Of a DNA stretch of 64,000 nucleotides, positions 8,905-20,073 are shown piece by piece; the first letter of the stretch is position 1, and each line of letters starts with the position of its first letter. The position numbers and the translations under genes were made by a program. The notes under the pieces are model-generated. The model had not been told where the DNA came from. It worked only from the letters and a program-made list of their open reading frames with translations, and ran no database searches. Source of the DNA: Dactylis glomerata (Eukaryota > Streptophyta > Magnoliopsida > Poales > Poaceae); NCBI GenBank assembly GCA_007115705.1, contig QXEO01000237.1, forward strand, positions 3,100,108 to 3,164,107. The letters are read 5' to 3'.

Positions 8905-11836
8905 TTCGCAATTTTCTGCGCCTAGCTCAAAGGCGTTAAAGAAAAGCACTCTTGGGAGATAACCCATTGTTTACTTTTCAGTACTTTTTCTTTTATTTGA
9001 GTCTTGGAAGTCATTACTACTGTAATGACCGCTCCTTATCTTGTTTATTTCGTTTTTGTGCCAAGAGAAGCCTCTAATTTGAGTGAGGTAAAGATTTGGG
9101 GTTATTGCTGTCCTGAAACTGTTTTCGGTGCTGCACCGTAAAAATTCGTGAAAATTCTCTGTATATCTTTTGGACCTGCGATTTCTTGTGCATATGCCCC
9201 AGGTTATATCCAAACTTTTCTTAGTTGAACACTTTTTGATTTGAGCAACAGAAAATCCCTCAAAAATTCGTCCTTTATCAGCTGTCCAGTTTTGACAGAT
9301 TTCTGCCAATATTTGTTTTTGCCACTTTATCGCTTTCTTTTGAGTTCTTTTTGATCATGGAACTCTTGTGGAAGTTGCTACAGTAGTATATACTTTATAT
9401 GTGGTGGTTTTGGGTTGAAACCTGAAGCTAAAAGAGGTGGAATATATTTTATGCTTACACTAATGTTGCTAATAGAATTGTGTTTAGTTTTGTATGAAGG
9501 AAGTTTTCAAGTGTAGGGATTGGAGAATGATGAGATGAGTTGAAGAATGGACAAAAGCTCAAGCTTGGGGATGCCCATGCATCACCCCAAGAAATATCCA
9601 AGAAGTACAAGCGTCAAAGCTTGGGGATGCCCCCGAGGCACCCCTTCTTCATCGGCAAAAATCAGGTCACCTTTCAAAACACTATATTTTTATTGCTTCA
9701 TGCACTATGTGTTTTTCTTGGAGCGTCAGTTGTTTTAGTTTTCTTAGTTGGTTTAGTTTGTTTGTTTGCTGCAATAAATGGTTGGACCCCAACGAATTTT
9801 CCTTTGGAGAATGTACTCGTTTTCATTTGCAAAGAACGCTCTAGTTTTCACTCTTATTAAAAATTGAGTGTTCTACTTTTTCTGCGACTGCTTTTGGTTT
9901 TCGTTTTCGCCTTGATTTGCGTTCAGATCTTGTCATATCTTTTCATCAAGGTGCATTTTTGCCTCTGGTCTTCATTGGTTTTCATCAAAAGAGGTGTTTA
10001 TAAAAATTTCAAATGGTGTTGGAAAAGAGAAAAAGCTTTGTGCAAAATAGTGGTACAAGAAGGAGCTTGTGTAGACTGCGGCTTAGGCTTTTTCATGTCA
10101 TGCTTGATGTCTTTTTGATAGTATGCTTAGTGGTTTTGCTGTAGCATGACTTGTCTCAAATAACTGAGATTGCTTAATGAGCCTTTGAAAAATCATGCGT
10201 TGTTTTTATTGTATGGAAGCATTATTTTGGTTTTCTCCTTGATGCTTTATTTGGGTCGACTTGGCGCATGCTCACACATGTTAGACTCTTACAAAGTCGC
10301 CATTAGCCTTCATGATCATTTAGTTTTTGACTTTTGATGCCATCGTATGCTTCTTTTAATGTCGCTTTGTCGCTTTGCATGATTATGGCCATTATTGCTC
10401 TCTTAGTTGGTCGCTCCCAGTCTTTTGCTAGCCCTCGCCTTGTACTGAGTATGAGCTCTACTCGTGCATCCAACTCCTAAAAGCCAAAGTTTTCCAAAGT
10501 GTCCACCATACATACCTACTAGCAATTTGCTATTCCAAGTAAATTTGACTTGCTTTTATATTCTCTTCAAATTAAACTCTTACCAGTGTTATGCGAAATT
10601 CGGTCAGTAAAGCTCTCACGAACCGGAAGGCACACTTTACTTTTTCCTGTTCTTAAAAATTTGACATTGTGGTCTTTTATGCTGAGTTGTTATGCTTGCA
10701 AGTTGTAAGTTGGATTCTAGCCCATCCATGCTGTCATGGGGCAAGCTTTCAACATTGCACTTCTTTTTGAGTTGATATCGTGATCTTTTGTTTATGGATG
10801 CCCGCTGTGTGAAATGAATTGGGAATCTTGTGAGGATCATGGAGTTTTTATATGTGTTAGGGAAACGCCGGGCCGCCAATCTAAGCCATGCATAATTCAT
10901 GGTGGAAATTTGCAGCATACCCATGGTGAACATTCGACGACGCATCTCACAATAAAAAGCTAAACAATATAGCAAATAAAAGAGACGTCGAGGTGTTCAT
11001 TGTCTGCTTGTCCTGTCATTTTGGTGTGGGCTTGTTCCATGTCATCGGGCACGGAGGTACCCCATTGGCGGTTTTCAATGATATGCATATACTTACAATG
11101 ACAAGAGCCTTGCTTGGGACTCTAAGTAAATTAGCATGGTTTGGGTACTCGTATTCACGGGACACGAGGTTTTCAACTTATGATTTGTCAAGCATATGCA
11201 TCATAACTGTTCTCGCATTAACTTTAACCATTCAAGATGCTTATGATGGGGGCAATGAGAGCTCAAAGCCGGTAAGTACCATAATTTTTGAAGGTTATAA
11301 AACTTGCAATCACTGCTTCCCTCTGCGAAGGGCCTTTCTTTTACTTTTATGTTGAGTCACCACCTTCTTTCTTTATGCACCATTAAGAGAGCATAGTCGT
11401 CATTCTTAGTGTGATATGCATTGTCCCAAAGTTCATTGATTGACTCATATTGTTGGTTTCACTTGTTCTTAAATTATTTGTATCTAGTCGCCCTCTTAAA
11501 CTTTGAGGTGTCCTATGCATTTATGTTTTGCTCTCTTTGAAGGACAAGCTGAAAACCATTTGTATGTTTTTCCTTATGGTTTGAACACACGTTTGACTTT
11601 CATTGTTTCATTATCATGATCTTTTGTTTGTGTTCATTTGCATGTTTACAACATGGTTGCTAAGTTCTTATTGTCATGATTATATCTTTCATGCCCATGT
11701 TTTAAGTTCTATTGATCCCAGCTCACCAATGCTTACATATATGATCAAGATTGTGTAGGTGCATGTCACCTCAAAAATTATTCTTTGTTATCACTTACCT
11801 ACTCGAGGACGAGCAGGAGTTAAGCTTGGGGATGCT
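8905..11836 (+). other. Non-coding 3' internal region of element A
   Basis: There is no convincing ORF. From 8918 to about 10490 it is nearly identical to C2 (60490-62060) and close to B (25130-26690). From about 10490 to 11300 it carries a different sequence, then rejoins the shared module at CCCTCTGCGAAGGGCC (11320). It includes two AAGCTTGGGGATGC purine-rich tracts near 9560 and 9625 and ends with another before the 3' LTR. Confidence 0.7.
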
Positions 11837-13461
11837 TGATACGTCTCAAACGTATCTATAATTTTTGATGCTCCATGCTTGTTTTTACACCATTTGCCTA
11901 TTGTTTCGTTACACTTAGTGGCATTTTTATACATTTTCCGGAACTAACCTATTAACGAAGTGCCACAGTGCCAGTTTCCTGTTTTTTGCTGTTTTTGTGT
12001 TTCAGAAGTGATACACAGGAAATATTCTCGGAATTGGACGAAACAAGTTCTTGAAGTCATATTTCACGGGGAAGCTTCCAGACATCCGAAGACCTGACGG
12101 AGTGGGGCCACGTGGGCCCCAGACACAGGGGCGGCGCGGCCACCCCCCTGGCCGCGCCAGCCCCGTGTGAGGGGGCGTGGTCCCTCCTCTGACATCGCCC
12201 CTTCGCCTATATATACCCCCTGACGAGAAAAACCTAAAGCCCGATCAGTTTTCTAGAATACATCGCGATCCGCCGCCGCCATCGACCCGAAGATCGGGAG
12301 GGTCCAGAAGCTCTTCCCGGCACCCTGCCGGAGAGGGGAATCGCCACCGGAGGTCTTCTTCATCACCATGCTTGCCTCCGGAGCGATGAGTGAGTAGTCT
12401 ACCTTGGACTATGGGTCCATAGCAGTAGCTAGCTGGTTGTCTTCTCCACCATGTGCTTCATGTTTAGATCTCATGAGCTGCCCTACATGATTGAGATCAC
12501 CGTTATGTAATACTATGATGTTGGTTTGTTGGGATCCGATGAATATTGGTGTTTATGATTAAGTTGCTGTACTGAATTATATCTTTTGTTATCTCTATGT
12601 TGTTTATGATCTTGCATGCTCTCCGTTGTTAGTAGCTATCTTGGCCGAGTAGTTGCTAGTGACTCCAAGAGGGGGTATTTATGCTCGATAGTGGGTTCAT
12701 GTCTCTATTTTACCTGGGGGAGTGACAGAAACCTCTAAGGTGGTAGATGTGCTGTTGCTACTAGGGAGAAAACAACATTCATATGCTCAAGGGCATATGC
12801 TTTGTTTACATTACACACTTTGCTTAATGCAATTATCTGTTGTTCGCAACTTAATACTTCTAGGGTGTTCAGATGATATCCCCGGGGGTGGATTATTAGT
12901 CATAGATGCAGTTGGATGGCGGTCTATGTATTTTGTTGTAATGCCCAGAGTGAATCTCATAGTGATCTTCTTGACATATCACGTTATCTTTATTCTATCA
13001 ATTGCCCAACTGTAATTTGTTTACCCAGCATGTTATTTTATCTATGGAGAGACACCACTAGTGAACTGTGGACCCCGGTCCTATTTTAATCATATTGCAA
13101 TCACCTGTTTACTTTTCCCGCACTGTTTACTTTACTCGCATATTACTACTGTTTTCCACTCGATACACTCATAACCTTTGTTTCAAGCAAACCGGTGAGA
13201 TTGACAACCTCATCGCAAGTTGGGGACAAAGTATTTGTTTGTGTGTGTGCAGGTTCCACAAACACCTTCAGTCGTCACCGTCTCTCTTCTTCAAGATCGA
13301 CATTAAACCTTGGTTTCTTAACTGAGGGAAAACTAGCCGCTACACTCATCATACCTTCCTCTTGGGGTTCCCAACGGGCTGGTCATCACCACGCACAAGG
13401 ACTTACTGCTCCCACGTCAACTAAACGCCACAGTCTTTTCTGGCGCCATCACCGAGTAGCA
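11837..13461 (+). repeat. 3' LTR of element A
   Basis: It has the same length (1625 bp) as the 5' LTR and is nearly identical to it, ending GAGTAGCA at 13461 and followed by the GTCAC duplication. The TATA box is at 12208-12215. Read-through or promoter activity would point toward the WOX gene, which lies about 2.1 kb downstream on the same strand. Confidence 0.92.
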
Positions 13462-13466
13462 GTCAC

Positions 13467-14770
13467 CATGCTGGCGGCGACCTCAGTTGAGCCCTCAGTA
13501 GCTGTATCGCTCCCACCCGCGACCAGTGCCCAAGTTTTGCGAGCAGGGTTGGCTTCGGTGGGCGAGGTCTTCTCCTCGACCGCCGATGTGATAGCTGCGC
13601 CTACCGTAGTATCTTGAGCAGCCAACTTCGGCTCTATGACAGCTGAGACGGGAGTAGATCCTGCCTCAGTGGCAGGCGAGGCACAAGCACTGTTAGCCTC
13701 AGCGACGCAAACAGCGTCAGCTCCTGCCGCGGCAGCAAAACTGACCGATTTTGGCTCTACGACAGCCGTCATGGGAGAAACTACTGTCGCGGTAGCAGGC
13801 GCTGTCAGTGATGCTACGAAAGCTCTCAGCTCGACCCTCGATTGCTCTATCATGATTTTCACTCTTGGCAAGAATTTAACGCCCAAAGAAAAGTCTCTAG
13901 CTAGTTTGTTGATATCAGGACCGCTCGAGGTCGATCCCTTAGTGCCCTCATCAGACATTTGATTAGGGTTTATGTCGGTGTCCATAGCGTCTTTGCCGTT
14001 CTGCGACCCAGTGTTGCTGTGATCGCCATTGTTTCCATTGCCATTGTTATCAGATGGATCATCATCCTGATTAGCAGTTGTGGGCATCTCAAGGTCACTT
14101 GGAGTTTCATCCTCAAAAGAGATATCATAGAAGCCATCTGCAGTGAATATTCTCTCTTTAGATGGGATCCTTGTGTAATCGAGGTATCCAACTAGAATAC
14201 GAAGGACCTCTTTCTCCTTGGTAAACGCCATGTCCACCTTAATAGTTTTGCCAAAAAGTGTTCCTAGTGACCACATAGCTAGGAAGTCACCAATCCGTCT
14301 CTGTGGAATACCTGACATCAAAACCCAGATTTCTGAGAGCTTGCTAGTGGGCTCCATGGATGATACGTACATTGTTCAAAATTCAGTTGGATATTGCTAT
14401 TTGGGACATGAAAGGTACCAAACCTCGTTAGTCTCTCTAGCTCTTCCTTGCCGGGGAATGTGTCCTTGAAAACGTTCTGACCGACCTGACGGCATTCCTA
14501 GGCAAAATTCTCTACTGGCACTAGTCTCTGCAGCTGAGCGACAATTCCGGGGATAGAGAGCTCCCCTCCTGTTACTGAGAGCAGCCCAAGCCACGTACTC
14601 TCCAGTTTGGGCCGATACGGCACTCGAAGAACATAACCCTCTGTCCGAGATGCCATGCAATATGAGCTGAGGCTTGGGGGCCGAAAGGAGATGGCAATCA
14701 TCAGGCTTGTGGCCGACCTGCTCGCAGTACACGCATAATACCGCAGTGTACTAAAAAAAGAAATGCCCTG
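13467..14770 (-). pseudogene. LINE ORF1 N-terminal and middle part
   Basis: The minus-strand reading starts at the truncated LINE 5' end. A CCHC knuckle, CVYCEQVGHKPDDC, lies near 14735-14690, followed by broken frames. A long open frame (14372-13449) then begins MYVSSMEPTSKLSEIWVLMSGIP and continues RRIGDFLAMWSLGTLFGKTIKVDM. That is the conserved nucleic-acid-binding region of Triticeae LINE ORF1. An alanine/threonine/valine-rich tail follows. The last bases of that frame lie inside element A, so A interrupts it. Stops between the knuckle and the long frame make this a pseudogene. In life ORF1 protein coats the LINE RNA. Confidence 0.75.
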
Positions 14771-14781
14771 TTCTGTCATAT
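14771..14781. repeat. Right target-site duplication of the large LINE
   Basis: TTCTGTCATAT, identical to 474-484. It marks where the ancestral WOX upstream sequence resumes. Confidence 0.85.
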
Positions 14782-15543
14782 TACTGCTCACATATACGTA
14801 TATAATCTCCACTTCGTCCTGCATGCATAGAGTTTAATAATGTTAGTACAGTTTCGCTCCTTCTCTGCAGACTCTGCAGAAGCGACGATCAGAGATAGTT
14901 AACCTGCGATCCCCAGGTGACCATCAGGCCCCGCCGTACGTGATCGGTGCAAAAGGGCGCTAACAGAAACTGAGGGCGGGCAGAGTGATGGGTGTTCCGT
15001 GTCTTCCTTGCTTGTCATACCTAGGGTAAGCTCCAGTACTCGCACTTGCACCCATCAGGCATCACTGGCCCAGAGTTGGGCAACCGTCCATCAGTCCCCT
15101 CCTGATGTAAAACCCTTCAAGCTACCTAGCTTAGCCTTATAGCTAGTAGCTCAACATTGTCCCATGCATACATGGCATGCACGTATCTCCAAGTCCAAGA
15201 CCAAGAAATTAACATGGCGCAGGAGACCGATGGGGGGTCGTGCTGCTACTGGAGTACTATGCCTGCATTTATGGTGACACCGAGGGTCGGTGCGGCCATT
15301 ATAAGAGGCAGCAAGAAGCAAGAAAGCGTATGCAGCTTTGCTTGCTAGGTGAAAAACCATAGGGAGACCTGAGCAGGGCATAGCGGCAAGGCGATCGGCA
15401 TAGCTAGGCGTAGGCAGATACATAGAGGTAGCTCATCTCCCCACTGTTCCTCCGTTGATCGAATCCCTAGCTACCTCGGCCGGTCGTCGTTGTCGATCTT
15501 TGGGGAGAGGTCGATCGAGACCATCAAGCGCCGGCGGTAGGGC
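14782..15543 (+). promoter_or_regulatory. Upstream region of the WOX gene
   Basis: About 760 bp of low-copy sequence lies between the LINE duplication and the start codon. The best core-promoter candidate is TTATAA at 15299-15304, about 240 bp before the ATG, which would imply a 5' UTR of roughly 210 bp. No further sites are claimed. Anything more distal in the original promoter has been pushed 14.3 kb away by the nested insertions. Confidence 0.5.
15299..15304 (+). promoter_or_regulatory. Candidate TATA box of the WOX gene
   Basis: TTATAA in the context CCATTATAAGAGG is the only convincing TATA-like motif in the last 300 bp before the start codon. This is inferred from position only. Confidence 0.35.
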
Positions 15544-18500
15544 ATGGCGGCGCCAAACAGCAAGCCGCAGTGGACGAGCATGTTCCGGTCGAAGCACGGC
15601 AGCCAGATGTGGCAGTCGCAGGCCGACATGAGCGGCTCGCCCCCCTCCCTCGTCTCCGGCTCCGCCGCCCACTCCTTCAGGTCCACCTTCTCCTCAGGTA
15701 AAGATCGATGCATGCTACTGTTAGCCCGTTTCACATGTCCTGCATGCGCTAGTCGTCGATCGGTGGCGGTAGGGTATTTGTCTTGTAGAGCGGGGGATCG
15801 AGATTTGATTAGCTGATGATGATGTGCTCGTCCGTCCGTTGCAATTGGTGTGCGCCAGGGCCCGATCTGGGAAGGAGCACCGAGACGAAGCCGCGCTGGA
15901 ACCCCAAGCCGGAGCAGATCCGGATCCTGGAGGCGCTCTTCAACTCCGGCATGATGAACCCGCCGCGCGACGAGATCCCGCGCATCCGCATGCGCCTGCA
16001 GGAGTACGGCCAGGTCGGTGACGCCAACGTCTTCTACTGGTTCCAGAACCGCAAGTCCCGCTCCAAGAACAAGCTCCGCAACGCAACCGCCGCCCGCACC
16101 GCCACCGCCACCGTGCCGGCGCGGTCCTTCCCACCGGAACGGTCCTGCGCGCCGACCCGCCACAACCAGGCCGCACCGCCGTGTATGCCCCCAACTCCTC
16201 CCAAGCAGTTCCAGCAGCAGCAGCTACTCTTCTCGCCGGTGGCGCCCACGTCTTCCTCCTCCTCTTCTGACCGGTCATCCGGATCCAGCAAGCCGGTGAA
16301 GCCAGCCGCCACGCAGGCCATGGACCTGCTCTCGCCGATCGCCGCGTCCTGCCACCAGCAGATGCGGCACCAGCTGGGCCTGGACCAGGGCCAGCCTGTG
16401 GTGTCGGCTCCGCCCCCGGCTCCTGCAACGACGGTGGACGAGCCCGCCCCGGCCGCCGAAGTCGAGCCGATCTTCCTGCAGTACCCACCACAAGGGCACT
16501 GCATGCCGGCAGGCGAGCTCGCCGCCGTCCTCGGCTCCCAGTACATGCCCGTGCCCGCCGTGCAGCAGACACCGGCGGCATCCATCCTCTTGGGGCTTCA
16601 CAACGAGCTGTCGGCTAGCACGGGCCACAGGAACAGCGGCTGGGCTGGCGGGCTTGGCCAGTACTGGCCCAGCGGCGCTGATCAGCAGCTCGGCCTCGGC
16701 AAGATCGGTGAGCCGTTGAACGCCTCGCTCGTTGCCAATGAAGAGGACTTCACCAAGCTGGGGCTGCTGCAGTACGGCTTAGGCGTCACTACGGCGCCGG
16801 CCACCTCTTCGGCTGCCGTTTGGCCGCTTCCGGCTTCGCCGGATCCCACCGCCGTCACCGTTGCGAGTGCGGCTGCTCCAGCTGGGTTGACCAGTTTATT
16901 TGCAACTACTGCTACTACTGATGCGGCCAACTACAATCACTTGCAAGGTATGTGATGTCGTTAATTTTGGAGCACCGTTTACTTATAATTTGTTCATTTT
17001 CCCTTATGCTTAGTATCGTATGCATCCGTATGTTCCATGTTTTGACGGCTTTAGAGGTGTGTCACGTTCTCGCGGGCATTTCTCCTGTATTGCTGTGTCT
17101 CGATTTCAGTTACTTTTGGATCTTAGCTTGCCCGCTGCCATTGTTTACATACCCATATACACGTAGTCTTTGTATGCTTCCTTGCATGGGTGTGTGCAAA
17201 TTTCTTTTAGGGCCTCCAACTATATAACCAATCATAATATATCGTATGTGTGACTTAAGACGATGATAATTCGATTCGTGGGCAAGGAAATGAGACAATG
17301 TTGAACCATGTAAAATTCTCATGCACTACTGGCATGCAAATTTTTGTCAGTCAAAGCTGTTTGTGCAAGCATGACTTTTCTGTGCATGCTATAAATAGGG
17401 AAAAAATTGTTAGTTTGTATGTTTAAACAAGAGCAAAACATATGAACTATTCCATCGTTACAAAAACATCATCTCATGATGGGATGTTACAATATATGAA
17501 CTATTTCATATGGTAACAAAAACATCATCTCATGATGTATAAATTCACGCTAGCCAGTTGCAAGTATGCACAATATGCATCAATGCATGCATGCATATGG
17601 GGGCATGGGGCTATATTGCACATGTTCACGAAAAGGTGTTGGAGGAATGGAGGCACATAAGATTCCAAAATGGGACTTTGGATCCACAGATATGCATTGT
17701 TTGTTATGTGATTACAAACTGGAACTTTGGATTCACAGATACATTGCTTACTATCATGCACACATGCGGTAGTAGTAATTTAAGCACAGAGTGCTCATGT
17801 CATGTAGATGTAGTACCTGTCAAAAAGAAAAGAATTTGATCTTATGCTATCAGATAAAAAGATGAAATCATTGCCAGGAATGCAAATCCAAAATGGGGGG
17901 AAAAATTTGGATGAAGGGGAAGTAACTAGCTTGGAGCTATACTAACCTTAGGTCATGTCATTGTCACAAGTCATAACTCATAAATTGTGCCTCTCCTGTA
18001 TGGTCTTGTCATAGTAACTTACCAGTCAAGAGAGAAGAAAAAGTAGAAGAAGGGGATGCGTGTGATGAATTTTGACAGCGTACGTATAGCAAGGAGTACG
18101 CACGCACGCATGTACGTTCCTGAAAAGACCGATCTGATGGCGGTCAAAACTTCCTCCTGCCCGCAAGCAAGCAAACGCGCGCAGTACGTTCAAAGCTACC
18201 TTCACATTACTGGGCGTTTTTACCTAGAGCGACCGTGCGCATGGCAGTCCAACACTGCCAGTCACGCCTGCTCGCTCGCCCGTCGCTTGGATTTCCTCGT
18301 AGTCTTCCATTTCTCAAGTCACGGGTCACAATTACTCCCTCTCCGCTAGCTCTGCGCCGCAGTTAATACCATTTCCCGTTTGTTTCTTTTTGACCGTGCT
18401 GCGACACACGTTTGCATGCAGGACCGGGGGGCGATGATGTTGGGTTCGAGGGCGCAGCCGGCGCCGGAGCGGGCGCCGTGGCGAGGGGCGGCGCCGCGGT

Positions 18501-18693
18501 GGTGTGCTTCGCGGGCACCGCCGCCGCGTGCAACGTCCCGGCGGCGCACCTCGACGTGAAGCTCTACTTCGGCGAAGGTGCCGTCCTGTTCCGCTGCAGC
18601 GGCGACCGCGCCGAGCCGCTCCTCGTCGACGAGACCGGCCACACCGTCGAGCAGCTGCAGCACGGTGCCGTCTACTACTGTGTGCTGATATAG
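15544..18693 (+). CDS. WOX9: WUSCHEL-related homeobox protein, WOX8/9 type (three exons)
   Basis: The exons are 15544-15697, 15859-16947 and 18422-18693, with GT-AG introns of 161 and 1474 bp. Phases match (1, 1), giving 504 residues. The start lies in a good context (GGCATGG), and the N-terminus MAAPNSKPQWTSMFRSKHG matches WOX9 proteins. The plant WOX homeodomain spans residues 62-125, from KPRWNPKPEQIRILEALFN to helix 3 NVFYWFQNRKSRSKNK (108-123). A Gln/Ser/Pro/Ala-rich middle follows. Exon 3 encodes the clade's conserved C-terminus (LDVKLYFGEGAVLF ... VEQLQHGAVYYCVLI). I see no canonical TLxLFP WUS box. Members of this group are nuclear transcription factors acting in embryo, meristem and tiller or stem development. 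The exact grass paralogue (DWT1/WOX9-like set) is not resolved. Retention of intron 2 would stop translation eight bases into it, removing the C-terminal domain. Confidence 0.93.
15698..15858 (+). other. WOX intron 1
   Basis: It is a phase-1 intron of 161 bp with donor CAG^GTAAAG and acceptor GCGCCAG^GG. It falls just before the homeodomain, the usual place for WOX8/9 genes. Joining the flanks gives an uninterrupted SSGPDLGRSTETKPRW reading. Confidence 0.85.
16948..18421 (+). other. WOX intron 2 (1474 bp)
   Basis: It is phase 1, with donor CAAG^GTATGT and acceptor TTGCATGCAG^GA. It contains two local repeats. An about 45-bp unit with CATATGAACTATT...CATCATCTCATGATG occurs at 17438-17480 and 17493-17537. 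A shorter unit with ACTTTGGAT(C/T)CACAGATA occurs at 17674-17693 and 17723-17741. No coding sequence or element ends are visible. Its length leaves room for intronic control elements, but none is recognised. Confidence 0.8.
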
Positions 18694-19953
18694 CACTGAA
18701 AATAAGATGTCCGTGTCGTGCTAATTAGGAGTATTCTAGTACATAAGAGGTCTATGTGACCGGCATTGCTCGCTCAAAATCTAGCTAGAGTAGTTTCCTA
18801 TCTATTACCTTTGTTTTGAAATATAGGACGTTTTGTCTAGCTAAAATAGCTTATCAAAACATCTTATATTCTTGGAACGGAGGTAGTAGCTTATTATTAG
18901 TATGGACTCGGACAACATAGTCCTATTGAGATGGCCAATGTTCTCTATTCTAAAGCTCGATCACTTAGTATGATGATTGTGTTTTCAGTAGGTTGACATG
19001 AAAGCTTCAGCTGATGAATGTTAAAATAGTACTGGTAGCAATAATATTGTGATTCTAGTGTATTTTAGTTATGTGTGTTTTCGGTCCATCAGTTGAGTTA
19101 CAGAATATTACTACAGGTAGAACTGCGCATATATAATCTTCTCGCGCTATATGAGCCTCCAAGAAAGTTCACTTTGGTTCTGTACCACAATCAAATCTAC
19201 TGTTTCCTGTTTGAAACTGGACAATGAACTGCAGTTAGGCAGCTAGCACACATACATATATAGACAGAGAGAGAGAGCCTTCATGGTGTACAGGAACATG
19301 ACACTAGAAGACTACAGCAAACCGACCAGAACAGTGATGTACATGCACGTAGTGTTCCATAGCCCGTAGCTGAATATATTTACTCCTTCGTAAATCAGTA
19401 AAAAAGAATGATTTATGTTTTTACTTATCTTTAGGTAAACTAAATATATGATGAGGTTTTAGGGTCTTCCTACAAGGCTAGTCTCTTGAGCAATTTGGAA
19501 CGATAGACACACAAGGGGTGTTCCGCGACATATCTAAATGCAACCCATCATCCTCTGCTAGGTGCCAACAACCAGGTGAGTTGTACGTCATGTTTAACTA
19601 AAGGAATGAGGCAAAACCTTATGTGCCAAGGAGTATATTGCTATGTGAACTTTCTAATGTTTTGGTTTTGTGTTTTCCTAAAAAATTGATACCTAACTCC
19701 CTTTTAACTAAAGGAATGAGGAAAAACCTTTGTCTCCATTCTATTTCATGATGTTTTCTATATGTTTTTTCGTTTTGTTTTTCTGTTGCCTGGGAATTGA
19801 TACTTATTATTTCCAAAAGCATTTTTATTGGTATTTTGGGTAAACTAAGTGACACAACTTGGAATTAAAGTTATGCAAAGATTTCATGCCTACATGGTGG
19901 GTGACGACAGAAAACTGGAGTTCGCTAGGATGGTTTAGCTGCACACCGTACTA
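18694..19953 (+). other. 3' flank of the WOX gene
   Basis: Low-copy AT-rich sequence. It contains a short MITE (18805-18886), a GAGAGAGAGAG run near 19266-19277, and a direct repeat TTAACTAAAGGAATGAGG at about 19592-19609 and 19706-19723. A plausible 3' UTR lies directly after the stop, but no single polyadenylation signal is convincing. No other gene is seen. Confidence 0.5.
18805..18886. mobile_element. Short Stowaway-like MITE in the WOX 3' flank
   Basis: This 82-bp inverted repeat has a right end AACGGAGGTAG and a decayed left end TTACCTTTGTTTTG. The arms include GGACGTTTTGTCTAGCTAAAATAGC and its imperfect complement around CTTATCAAAACATCTTATATTC. TA dinucleotides flank both ends (18803-18804, 18887-18888). 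This is the common 'ctccctccgttcc' type Tc1/Mariner MITE of grasses. It lies about 110 bp past the stop codon and could fall within the transcript. Confidence 0.75.
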
Positions 19954-19963
19954 CCTGAACCGC

Positions 19964-20047
19964 CCTTTAATTTTTTTATAATAAAGAAGGCCTTATGCAT
20001 CTATGGATGCAGAGGCTGGGGCATAGCCTCCATTTCGAAAAAAAATC
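19964..20047 (+). mobile_element. Tiny LINE 3'-end insertion
   Basis: 84 bp with ATAATAAAGAAGGCCTTATGC, a GCAGAGGCTGGGG motif and a TTTCGAAAAAAAA end. It is flanked by a 10-bp duplication CCTGAACCGC (19954-19963, 20048-20057). It is an extreme 5' truncation and the sister of 2985-3225. Confidence 0.8.
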
Positions 20048-20073
20048 CCTGAACCGCACTAGCGCAAACCAAT

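Larger units (their letters stand above)
6499..13461 (+). mobile_element. Complete non-autonomous LTR retrotransposon A
   Basis: The element is 6963 bp with two 1625-bp LTRs (6499-8123 and 11837-13461), TG/CA ends and a perfect 5-bp duplication. The primer-binding site follows the 5' LTR, and a polypurine-like AAGCTTGGGGATGC tract precedes the 3' LTR. The only convincing ORF is a 196-residue protein of unknown function; no gag, protease, polymerase or integrase is seen. It must have been mobilised in trans. By eye the LTRs differ at only about ten positions, so the insertion is young. It sits inside ORF1 of the minus-strand LINE. The terminal sequence is common in Triticeae, but I do not assign a family name. 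Confidence 0.93.
485..14770 (-). mobile_element. 5'-truncated LINE (non-LTR retrotransposon), with nested insertions
   Basis: This is a minus-strand LINE bounded by an 11-bp duplication (474-484 / 14771-14781). The 3' tail at 485-560 shows the TTTCGAAAAAAA ending typical of grass LINEs. Reading from high to low coordinates it carries ORF1 (CCHC knuckle, then a conserved nucleic-acid-binding region), ORF2 endonuclease, reverse transcriptase and a zf-RVT zinc-binding region. It is 5'-truncated just upstream of the ORF1 knuckle, as expected of target-primed reverse transcription. Three later insertions interrupt it: a LINE 3' end (2985-3225), a hAT element (3240-4309) and LTR element A (6499-13461). 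Without them it would be about 6 kb. Stops, frameshifts and an altered catalytic motif show it is dead. Confidence 0.88.

Noticed and set aside
13636..13962. Plus-strand Ala/Thr-rich open frame
   Set aside because: It is antisense to the LINE ORF1 low-complexity tail, which has recognisable family sequence further upstream.
15940..16581. Long minus-strand frames opposite the WOX exon 2
   Set aside because: They are GC-rich shadows of the homeobox exon and carry no domain; the plus strand explains the sequence fully.
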